A stretch of DNA of 64,000 nucleotides, from positions 13,993,969 to 14,057,968 of the forward strand of contig NC_090288.1 of NCBI RefSeq assembly GCF_037392515.1, read 5' to 3'. The position numbers and the translations under genes are program-made. Of the stretch, positions 45,901-57,900 are shown piece by piece (the first letter of the stretch is position 1; the number at the start of each line of letters is the position of its first letter). Source of the DNA: Haliotis asinina (taxonomy: Eukaryota > Mollusca > Gastropoda > Lepetellida > Haliotidae). Under the pieces are notes generated by a model. It was not told the DNA's origin, searched no databases, and was given only the letters and a program-made list of their open reading frames with translations.

Positions 45901-48900
45901 GGAATTCCCTCAGTCGGATCATCGGAATCACATTTAACACCTATCGCAAGTGTCACCTATCGTACCGTAGTTCCTGCAATAATTACTTGAAATAGGGATC
46001 GGTAATTCTTGACATCGTGTTCTAATATTTCAACGTTGATAACGTTGTGTTGCCTGCCTGCTAGTCTGTTGTTTCACGCTCCACTCCAAGGCATTTTAAC
46101 TATTTGACGGCAGTCTGTTAACGATCGAATATGAACCAGTGATTGATATTATGAGCAAAGATACTCCGCCGAGGACGCAATAAACTACGTTGCCCAACCT
46201 GACGCTCCGATCTATTACGTCGTCTTTTCACCCGTGACGATACGGGTTAAAAAATGTCCTTTAGCAACCCATGTTTACCTACAAGGCAACAAACTTTACT
46301 GGGTTGATTTGGCTCTCATTTGTGTAGGTCATTTGTGTACTGACTCTTGATGTCAGTCACTACATTATGTGTAATGTAACTAATGTGTGTTACTGAGCGC
46401 GGCGTTTCACCAAACAATAATGAAAAAAACACCTTCCAACAACACTCCAGGATAAAAAAAATAAAAAGATTTAAATTATAATACTAGTTGACTACTTTTT
46501 ACATTTTGGCCACACACAAGATGCCTAAAATTTCTGGTGTCTGCAAAATCACCATCAACATTAGTTTGAAAGTGGTCAAGGTTAGTGTCGTTTTCACCTT
46601 GAAACTGAGGTCAAGGTCACCCAAATCATCTGATGTCTGTGTAATCCCCAAGTGTAGGTTTTCACCAAATTTGAAGACCTTGGGTACAGAAGTGCATGAG
46701 ATGTCAGGTTAAGAAGAGTTTGAAAAGCGGTCAAAGTGTCGTGGCGACCTTGAAAATAAGGCCAAGGTCGCCTACATCTACTCGTCTCTGCATAATCCCC
46801 GAATGTTTGCTGTCACCAAATTTGAACACATTAGATAAAACAGTCCATGAGATGTCGCGTTAACAAGAGTTTGAAAAGTGGTCAAAGAGTCGTGGTGACC
46901 TTAGAGATAAGGTGAAGGCCACCCAAATCAACTAGTGTCTGCGTAATCCCCCAGTGTGTAGTCTGTAACCGACTCTGAAGACATCGAGTGGATGGACACT
47001 GCTGAATACATAGTCCATCTGTTCCGCGTTGCGGCGGACAAAAACACAGAAAAAACACAAAAAAACAAACAGAGCAAAATCTTTTCCCAAGACGTGTAAT
47101 GTGTGAATTGTCTATTCTACTCCAGGGGTGCACAACCCAGGGAAAACAGTGAAGTTTATAGCAGGAACAACTATAACAGCAAAGTTCGTGACTTCTGTGG
47201 CTATTGCTACAGAACAGATATAGTTATACAATACATATGCCATTAACCAGTCAAGGATATAGGAACAGGAAAAAGAGAAACAGGAAAGAATAGAAAATAG
47301 ATGAAACATGTTTATAAACGTTAGGGACGAACTATTAAATATTCTGGTAGGGAAGGCGAGGAAAGGAATCGGGGTGAATTTGAAGTAGGGTGAATTTAAT
47401 TATATGTTCATATACATATATGGTATTATTTTGATTTCATTTATTTTTTTTACCTATTCATTAAATCATTTAAAGATTTGGCTTTTATTAATTTTTATTT
47501 GTTTATTTTCATTTTCTTTTTTGCAGGGATGGACTGGATGGGTGTGGAGTGTATTGCCTATTCTCCTCCCCACCATGTCAAATAGTTGGTCGGTTTTTAA
47601 AAATACTTTTTCTTTTAACATAATATTCGAATATCCTGTATATTTCGACAGTACCATGTGTGAGGCTTCTGGTTGGAATCCTCGAGAGAAGAAGTTGGTG
47701 TATTGCTCAGGATTCTACAAGCATGTTAACAATGTTTCTATATCCAACTCGTGGATTTCGATATTTCGAATGGTTTGATTACAAGTAACAGGCACTAAAA
47801 CCACGTCTTGTAGAAGGGAAGCATGGGACTCACGGTTATGGAAATCTTGAGTAGTCATCGTCGACGACGATGACGTGGTGCTTTGAGGGGAGACGTCTTC
47901 TCCATACTTCACGAGAACATTCGAGGGAATTTTCTCTTCAGGATCTGAAACGATCAACATCGATGACCTTCACCTTCGCTATTAACAGTATGTTACTTAA
48001 AAAAACATTGTGTCGTGTGTTAGAACTCGCAGCGATGGGAGGAGCATGGGGGAGTTGTTTAACTTTTGTGAAAAACAGAAATAGAAAATATGCAACACGA
48101 GAGCTTCTTTCCCGCCTTTCGAGGTTTGGAATTTCAAAACAAGAATTAAAGAGCTTCAACACACGAGAGATACCGAGCTTTCGAGTTTTCCATAGAAAAT
48201 GGATGATTTTAAGATATACTGTGGACTTGTCATCACTCGACATCAAGGTAATGCTTTTAAAGTTTATTTGTTGTTCAACGCCGGGATCAGCAATATAACA
48301 GCTAAATGGAGGGGGTCTGTAAATAATTGGATCTGGACCAGACAATGAAGTGATCAACAGCATGAAGTTCGATCTACACAAATGGGATGTCCTGACGAGT
48401 ATCAACAGTCAAGAGCCTGACTACCCCATTCCGTAGGTCGTCCCTAACGACAAGCATCGGTTGCTGAAGACCAATTCTAACGGGTGCATGTTTTCAAGTA
48501 TTGTAGCTGTGAAGCGGTGACCTTATTGTCTTACGTTCAACGCAGTAGGCCACGTCACAGCGATCTGGCTTCTGAAGCTGGTACGCCAAAAAGCTGCTAC
48601 AGTTTCGTATTCTCGCTGGTTGTCGGAGAACGCAGCAGTCGAACTTGCCGAGGACGTCGTAGGCCCCGCAGGACCACGCCTGTACTTCCTCCCCAACACC
48701 AGGGAGGGACTGGTCACCAAGGTCAATCCTCAAGGACACATCACCTCCACAGGCGCCAGGCTGAAACAGTCATTTATGTCAAATTTTGTCAAATAATAAT
48801 TTCACTTCCGATGTCGGGTATAGCGCAGAAGGTGATCTTACTACAGGAAACTTCAAAAAATCCAACTTTAACCAAGTCTGAGGATTTGACAAGTAAACTA

Positions 48901-51900
48901 CCTGTTGTTTTCTCCATATGTATGTTTAAGCGAGATATGGCTGAGCGAGAGCACAAACAAAAGGTCACGCTCCATAAAGCGATTGAAAGAGCAACAACAA
49001 TCTTAATAGTAGGGTGGTCCATCAGGGTAGTGGTGAAAGCGGTTAAAGACCCGGGTTCGATTCTCCACATGGCTACAATGTGTGAAGTATATTTCTGGTG
49101 TTCATAGCTGCGATCTTGATGGAATATTGCTTAGAGCGGCGTAAAACCATACTCAGTCACTCACTCACTCGTAAGAGCATGTTAAAGCTTAGGTGTTACA
49201 TCGCTCTGTAGAACGGATCATAAGACAAACCCATCAAAAGATAAATTCCGACTGTTTTGCACGAATATATGGATTCTTAAAACAGAAACTGTTATGAAAA
49301 ATAAAGGGCAAATCTTCTCACCCTGATGCAGACAGTGGGCAACGTGGCGGCCACGTTGTTGACGGTGAACTTATACCAGCCGGTGTTGAGGTTGTCGTCG
49401 CATCTGCCGGTGGTGAGGTCGCTGCTGACGACTCTGTCAGCTGAGGCAATCTCATGGCTGGATGAGCAGGGATCTACCAACATAGACAGTTCACAAATAA
49501 GAAGGGCAGTGGAGTGAGGCATCGCTATTTGATATGTAGAGTTATGTCCCTTAGCTGTGACAGAAATCTCTAATTTTATACATTTTGTAATATCTGTATG
49601 TATATATTGTCATTAATTTAATAAACGATGAACGCAGCTGCTCACATGTGTCACATTTGCCCATGCTTTTCAATTCGATGCATGATCCTCGTGCAATTCA
49701 TCTGCCTGAAGTTTGCAATTGGTTCCCCCAAGTTAGTGGAGAAATTCATCTTCGATGTAACAATATATACCTGCATAATATATAGCGAGTGCTTTAGGTT
49801 TGTCTGAACTTTTAATGGGCTGTACATGTATATATAGATACATCTCACAATGATGGACTGACCTGACTGTGTTGAGTCAAAGGGGCTTAATGTTGTCGTG
49901 TCCAAAAGTTCCCCATGCACTGAAACAAATATGAAGCGACTGTAAAATATGGCAGTAACGACGGCACTGAAGCTATTTGTTCGTTGTGATGGATGTCGAT
50001 ATAAAACTAAATATAGTAGAGCTAACTTTAAGCGAAAATGCCAAAAGATATTGAAAGAAATTAACATATTTCACGTCAGTGGCTTGTGGCGACATGCATA
50101 TGCATGAGTTACTAACACAACGGCGTCCTGAACATAATGTGTGTACGATTTAAAAACTTTTTCATACCAGTAATCATTAATATTTTTCTCATCTCGATAT
50201 TTCAGATTATCGATCATTTTAGCCAGTCCAAGTTGTTTAACGCCGCACACATATGGCACCGGTCTGTAAATAATCGACTCTGGACCAGACAATCCAGTGA
50301 TCAACAAGATGGCACCGAATGTACACAATAAGGTCACGGTGTGTGAACCAAGTCAGCAAGTCTGACTACCCGATCCCGTTAGCCGCATCTTACGACAAGC
50401 ATGGGTTGGTGAAGGTCAGTTCTGACTGGATCTTCGCAGATGTGTTGCCGAGGAAGTTTACTGTTACCATTGATTTCCTCAACAGTTTCAGTGGTGTGAA
50501 TTAACGCCCTGTTTGGCAGATCAACAATTGCGTAGTTTCAAGCTCATGTAGTGTCATCACAAGGAAGCTGTAGTTCAGCAAGAACAGTGGACGCCTTAAC
50601 TTTCAATGTTTTGTTTAATTTCGTCATGTGCATCCTTGTTATGATTTAGGATTAAAATGTAACGCCTCATCGCACTTGTGTCAAGCCAGATAGCCACATG
50701 AATTGGTTTGCATGCATACACAAATTTGTTGACGTTTTAACATTAACGATGCTACTTACAAGTATTAAACAAGAGCCATTAGCCACCAGTAACAAATTAT
50801 TAATAAAATGTATATATGAAAATGTTTATAAGAAATATCCTTTAAAAAACCAACAACTTGACTTCAAAACTGTATACATGTAAGCCAATTCTTGTGGCTA
50901 TCTGGCTTGAACCAAATCCGATGAGGCGTAAAACTCACCTATTCCTACTGAAACATATCGCCTGATCCCAAGGTGGATAAGCAAGCGTCATGTTAACCAA
51001 TATAAGTATCAGGGCAGTTCTGTAGCCTAGTGATTAAAGTGTTCGCTTGTCAAACCGAAGACCCGGGTTTGATTCCCCTCAGCCTATTTCTAGTGTCCCC
51101 CGCGTAAAATATTACTTACTCACTAATATAAATATTGCACTGCATAAATATAGCGTTGAATACAAACAATACACTATGATTATTGTTATCCTAACAATTG
51201 TATAGCGCCAATATTCAGCTCAACTGCTGACAGGCACTTCGATTTTCCCTCGATCATTGGATGTCAAACTTAAACGGCACATGGTATTATCCCGGGGATT
51301 ATACAACGAACTCAAACGCTCACTGACCATAGTTCGCGATGGCAGAAGTTTGTTATAAAACTACGGCACATGGTATTATCAATCTCAACTTCCCGGGGAT
51401 TATACAACGAACTCAAACGCTCACTGACCATAGTTCGCGATGGCAGAAGTTTGTTATAAAACTACGGCACATGGTATTATCAATCTCAACTTCCCGGGGA
51501 TTATACAACGAACTCAAACGCTCACTGACCATAGTTCGCGATGGCAGAAGTTTGTTATAAAACTACGGCACATGGTATTATCAATCTCAACTTCCCGGGG
51601 ATTATACAACGAACTCAAGCGCTCACTGACCATAGTTCGCTATGGCAGAAGTTTGTTATAAAACTACGGCACATGGTATTATCAATCTCAACTTCCCGGG
51701 GATTATACAACGAACTCAAACGCTCACTGACCATAGTTCCCTATGGCAGAAGTTTGTGATACGTCATTTGACTACAAGTCGCAGAGAAAAAGTTCGTAGA
51801 GTCCGTGTTATACTTTCATATTTCCCAATACGGTCAATTTATTTTGATACCAAGGCACTTGAAACTATGAACTTCAATACACTTTAATTTGTTAATTGGA

Positions 51901-54900
51901 GTGCACTTATCTCGACAGTAAACAGAGCCGCTCCCACTATAATGGATTGTTTGGAAACAACTCTGACAGACAGGAGGTTCCCACACGTGGAGTCAGAGGT
52001 CAAAGGAGGTCAACCTGAACATGTTTGTTTTTCCCCGATTCCACCTCTGTTGACGTTTAAACAATACCATCCCTAGCAAGCTGTCAAATATGGCATCATC
52101 GGTTATGACATCAGAGCCACGTGATCTGGGGCACTAATGAATCACAGATCCACAACCATGACTGGAAATATGTCAGTACTGTCAAGTGTGGTCTTATGTC
52201 GCTTTAGCAATATCCCATCAATATTACGGCGAGGAATAGTCTTCACATGTAATCAGGTCGGGAATCGAACCCGAGTATTCAGCTTGACGAGCGAACGCTT
52301 TAACAACTAGGCTATCCCACCGCCCCATTAATGTCAGAACTCGGGGGTTTATTTTCCTAATACATTAAACAACTGTTTAAACGAATTCAAATGGATCACT
52401 TACTGTACTTCCTTACAGCCTTAGTCCGCTACACTCACTTCGACTAAAGCATACAGCACACGGTCGGAATCGATAAAAGACCCCAGTTCATCATATCCGT
52501 CGGTTCGATATATACGTGTTCTTTATAAAAGTAGCTGACTATACTCGAACAACGGTTTTGCGAAAATCAAATGATTGCGTTTTCGGGATCTTCCGACTGC
52601 GGTTGTGAACAATTTCTGGAATTTCGCAGTGAGTAAATAAAAATATAACTATTTGATTTTCAAATGGATACATCAATACCCTTTATTTTGAAGAATCATA
52701 TAAGAAGACAGTAGGTTCTGGCACTAAGCTCAATTTGTAATTCCGGATGTCTCGAACATCTGTCAAGTCGAAGGTGGTCTGTGACTTTGGTCCTTATTCT
52801 TATCATGTTGATCATAATTTCCTCTTTTACAGTGTGATCAACAACGCCTACAGCACTGTCAGAACATGATATTACTTATATTTTCTAATTCACATGAATT
52901 TGTATAAATATTATAAATGAAACGAGTGGTGGTCACCCTGACTGATGTAGAATCGCTCTGTCAGTTGCTGGTTCGCTACGTTTATTCAAGACGATTCGGA
53001 GCGTTGGGGTAGCCAAATGGCTGAAGTGTTCGCTCGTCACGCCGAAGACCCGAGTTCAGTTTTCCCCCTGGGAACAGTATGCGAAGCTGATGTCTGCTGT
53101 CCACCGCCGTGATATTGCTGGAATTTTGCTGAAAGCGGCGTAAAACTGCATGTGCATCGATACTTTCTTTCCATGACTGCGGAATACCAAGGATCTTCCA
53201 GTTAATAATATACAATTAAATATTACAATTTGCACGGACTGCACGTGCAAACACGCATTTCGACGTCACGCCTCCGTAGTCTATCTATTGCTGCCATACA
53301 AGCCGCACTTCCGGGTCACGCCCAGATCGAGCTTGCATACTGTAGACCTCCTATTTCCCTTCCCACGTCGACCGCTAGCTCTAATTTGAGCAACAATATC
53401 ATCGTTAGGCTTTGAAAACGGAGACGACGCGGGGAGACGGCTTGTATTGAGACTAAGATTAGAATAGCAATGCAACAACACTTCTACTGCAGGCGGATAT
53501 TCTCGCCTTGACTCCTTTGCTATAATAATGGACTTACAAGATATCGTATGAGAACTGTGTGTAATGATTTTATTCTTCGAGTGTGGTATGGTGTTTTTAA
53601 CAAGTCATCAGAAGATGACATACCCCCACCCCCCACCCCCCGGCCCCCACATATTTGAAAGGACAAATCATCTGACAGTTACTTGATATTTTCTTAGATT
53701 ACGTTTGAATCGTTTCCATGGAAGTCACGAAAAATATAAATGCCATATATCTGTAAACAGCAAAAGACACCACTTCAAGATCCGTCTCATATATCTGCCA
53801 AGATCTGTTGAAAGATATCAAATGGTTTTCGAGTTGTACTCTGGAAACGAAGCCCATCCCTCCATTTTGAGACTATAAAAATGTCAAAACATTATAGCAA
53901 ATGGCACCACCTTGTGGTCTGCTTTTGCTGTAAGATATTGAATAGTTTTCGAGTTGTGCTCCGGAAACAAAACCCATCCCTCAGTTTTGAGACAGAGTCA
54001 GAATCGTTTCCATTGAAACTGGGAAAAATCACAAAACTCTGTAAATAGCTAAGGGCACCACTATAGGGTCTCCCCTACATATCTACCAAGTTTTGCAGAA
54101 GGATATTTAAAAGTTTTTGAGTTATGCTCCGGAAACGAAGCCCATCCCTCCATTTTGAAAGTCCGAAACGTTTCCATGGAAACCCCGAAAATTATAAATC
54201 ATAAAAATCTGTAAATAGCAAAAGGCACCACTTTGTGGGTCTGACACATATATCTACCAAGTTTATAGGAATGTAAATATTAGATATTAGGAATTTTTTG
54301 AGATGTGCTACGGAAACGAAACACACCTCTCACTCTTGAGACAAAGTCAAAATCGTTTCCATAGAAACCGAGAAACTAAGAAATCACAAAAACCTGTAAT
54401 TTGCAAAAGGCACCATTTTAGCTTCTGATTGGTATATCTACCAAGTTTTTGCAGAAAAATAACGAACGGAATTTGAGTTCTGTTCCGGAAACGAAGCCCC
54501 TCCCTCCATTTTGAGAAACAGTCCGAAACGTTTCTATTCAAACCGAGTAATTAATGTATCACAAAAGCCTGTAAGCACTAAAAGGCGCCACTTTAGGTTA
54601 TGACTAATGTATGTAACAAGTTTTGCAGAAAAATATTGAACGCGTTTTCAGTCCTGCTCCGGAAATGAAGCCCATCCCTCCATTTTGACTATCAAATTTG
54701 AGACTAGGTCCGAAACATTTCCACTGAAACCGTCAAAATAAATAATCACAAAAACCCTGTAAATACCAAAAGGCACCACTTTGAGGTCTGCTACACATAT
54801 CTACCAAGTTTTGAAGAAAAATAAAGAACGGTTTTCGAGTTCTGTTCCGGAAACGAAGCCCATCCCTCCATTTTGAGACTAAGTCCGAAACATTTCGATG

Positions 54901-57900
54901 GAAACAGAGAAAATGATAAATCACAAAAACCTGTACATAGCAAAAGGCACCATTTTGGGGTCTGCCACACACATCTACCAACATTTACTGACAGATATTA
55001 CAAAGTTTTTGAGATGTGCACCGGAAACGAAACACCTCTCACTTTTGAGACTATGCCCGAAACGTTTCCATGGAAACCGAGAAAATAGTAAATCACAAAA
55101 ACTTGTAAATAGCAAAAGGCACCACTTTAAGTTCTGATTGATATATCTACTAAGTTTTGCAGAAAAATATCGAACGGTTTTGGAATTCTGCTCCGGAAAC
55201 GAAGCCTGCCCCACCATTAGACTAACACCGACATGTTTCATGGAAAAAAATAAAAACTGTGTAAATAGCAAAAGGCACAACTATAGGTTGAGATTATTAT
55301 GTTAGTTTAGTATTAAAATATGGAACGGATTCTGAGTTATGCTCTGGAAACAAAATGATTATGGACGGACGGACGGACGGACGAGGCGTCGACTATATTA
55401 ACCGCATAACATTCCCGGGGGATAAAAAGTCAACACGTACTCCTAAGAATTAATATTTTAAGAATTCATAAGTTACGGTATATCAAAGATACTTTACATG
55501 TATTTCTATTTAACCTAACAAATAATTAATGCTGAAAGCAATGGTTAAATGGTAAGAAAACTCTTTTAAAAAGCGGCATCTGAGGACAGTACTGCGACTC
55601 ATAAATTGTCAACAGATGGCGGATCTGTTTACAAATATATTTCGTTTGGACATCACGTTGGTCACAAGATCAGGATATGCTCCGATCTGCTTCAAACAGA
55701 ACTCCTTGATATATCCGTATGAAGTCTGCAATGCTTTCCCGCCCAAATCTACTAATACAAATATGTACTCCTGCTGGAAAATGCTCGTGATTATACTTCT
55801 ATATTTAAACTAAACGTCACAAGGAACGATGTTTTATTTCATGGGGTGGAGACCTTTTAAAAGTAAATTGTTCCCAATAATACTGGGAAGCATACTGTTT
55901 TCAGGAAAACTGAAATTATTCCCTGTCTATATGCGATATTGTGAAAAAAACGTGTAGTGAAAAAAGTACGGTTTCTTCATGCAGAGACTGAAAATATAAT
56001 AATACTAGTAATTATAATAATAAACCAGGTGCAGTTATTCACCAAGTCTGTTCAGAGTCGGTCATTTGTGGAGAGGCTTTCTGAGAAGTCAGTGCATCGT
56101 GTGTACGTGCAGTGTGTGGAACAGAACAGCAATCCAACCTCCTGGACGAAGTCGGCTGGTCTCAAATGTGAAACTGAGAACTTTGGTACCTCGTGATTTT
56201 CTTTGCTAGGGAACATCCGCGCTCCACTCGCAATCACCTAAATTTGATTTTTAAAGAAAATATTAACATGAAATACAGTGTAATAAAGTCACACCACCAG
56301 ATTGTCCATCTTGTTGGTGGATGCCCTCCCTTGGCACAAGCAGCATATTTTAAAAGGCATGATGGCATGGATCTCGGCTTCTACTACTGTCTTCACCATA
56401 CTAGTGGCTTTGGCTCTTAGGTCCACCCATGGTACGACCCTGAACATGGCCAGGGCGTCATGGAAAATTTAAATTAAATTGGTAATTGGTAATTTAAATT
56501 TGCAGCCTCGGAAATATTCCAGTCGACAAACCCGATCTTGTCCTTTTTGGGATAAAGCCAATTATTTCATTTATATCATTGAATTTTCTCTCTCTCTTGT
56601 CAGGAATGTGATTGGCAAGATTCATGAAAAGCATTCTAAGTATGTCGACCTTGCCTTTGAAATGTCTCGCTTGCATCCCAAGTACACTGTTGTCAGACTC
56701 CCCATTGTTCTCCGTGCCCTTGGTTTGGTACCTCCTAATCTCTTGGCGCAGATCAGGAGAGTGCCCGGGTTCTCAGCCGGGAGCACATCCCTTCTGACAC
56801 TTTAGGTTCAGTGTCTGCGGAAAGTTCTTGGTGGTTCGTCTAGACAGCGTTTCCTGGGAGAAGTCACAGTCACTGTCTAGGCTGCGTGTAGAAGGGGCAT
56901 GGTCCCTGAGTTGATGATGAGCCTTACAGGCCTGACTGTGCCAGGAGCACCCGAACCCTCTCTGCTGCATTTTCATTTTAATCTGTACAAAGGAGAGCAG
57001 TCCCATTCGCTGTCTGGGTTGCGTGGAGAGAGGGCAAGGACTCTGAGCTGATGATGAGTATTACCCTCCTGACTGCCAGGATCACCCAAACCCTCTCTAC
57101 TGCATACTATTGTTAATTTGTAAAAACATGGAAGACTCAATGGAAAACGAGTCAATGGGAAGCTTTACCGAACAAAAGAGTCTTAAGATTTTTCTTGGAA
57201 GAATAATTTGTTTCAGAAAGTTTAATGTGGAGTTGCAAAGAGTTCCATAGGAGTGGAGGAACATGTTGAAAATGTTTCTTTCCCTGGGAAATATACTTTA
57301 TCAGTTTAAATGAAACCCCTACAACAGCCCAACACCTTGAATAATTCTTGCCTGTGTATGAGTAGATCATCATTATGGGTAAACAATATTTGTTTGTTGC
57401 TTAATGCCGTAGTATTCCAGCTAAATGACGGCGGTTTGCAAAAACTCGAATCTGGACCAGATAATCAGGTGACTGATTTCATGAGGATCACTTTACTCAA
57501 AAGGAAAAGGATGGCGGCATGCGTCAACCTTGCCTGACCCCTTATATTCCAACAAAATGGCGGCGGTATGTAAATAATCGAGTCTGGACTAGGCAATTCA
57601 ATGATCAACAGCATGGGCATTGATCTGCGCAATTGGGAACCGATGACATGTGTCAACCAAGTCAGCGTGTCTGATCACCCGATCACGTTAGTAGCCTCTC
57701 ATGACAAAGTATGGGCTGGTGAAGACCAAACCAAACCCGAATGTTCACATGTTCATTAAAGCAGCATTAACATGCACCAAGCTAGTGCTCTGGCCACCCA
57801 GTTCCTTGAGCTGCCTCTTGCAACAAGCATTTACTGAAGACCATTTCACGGATATCCACAGGAAAATGATGAAGTCTAGAAATTAACGAACCGCGTGGTT

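Noticed and set aside
47404..47778. Plus-strand ORF of 124 codons (GWTGWVWSVLPILLP...)
   Set aside because: AT-rich intronic sequence with no domain or partner exon; opposite to a supported gene.
51339..51887. Overlapping 72-81-codon frames starting MAEVCYKTTAHG
   Set aside because: Products of the 101-bp tandem array; each frame runs through one unit into the next.
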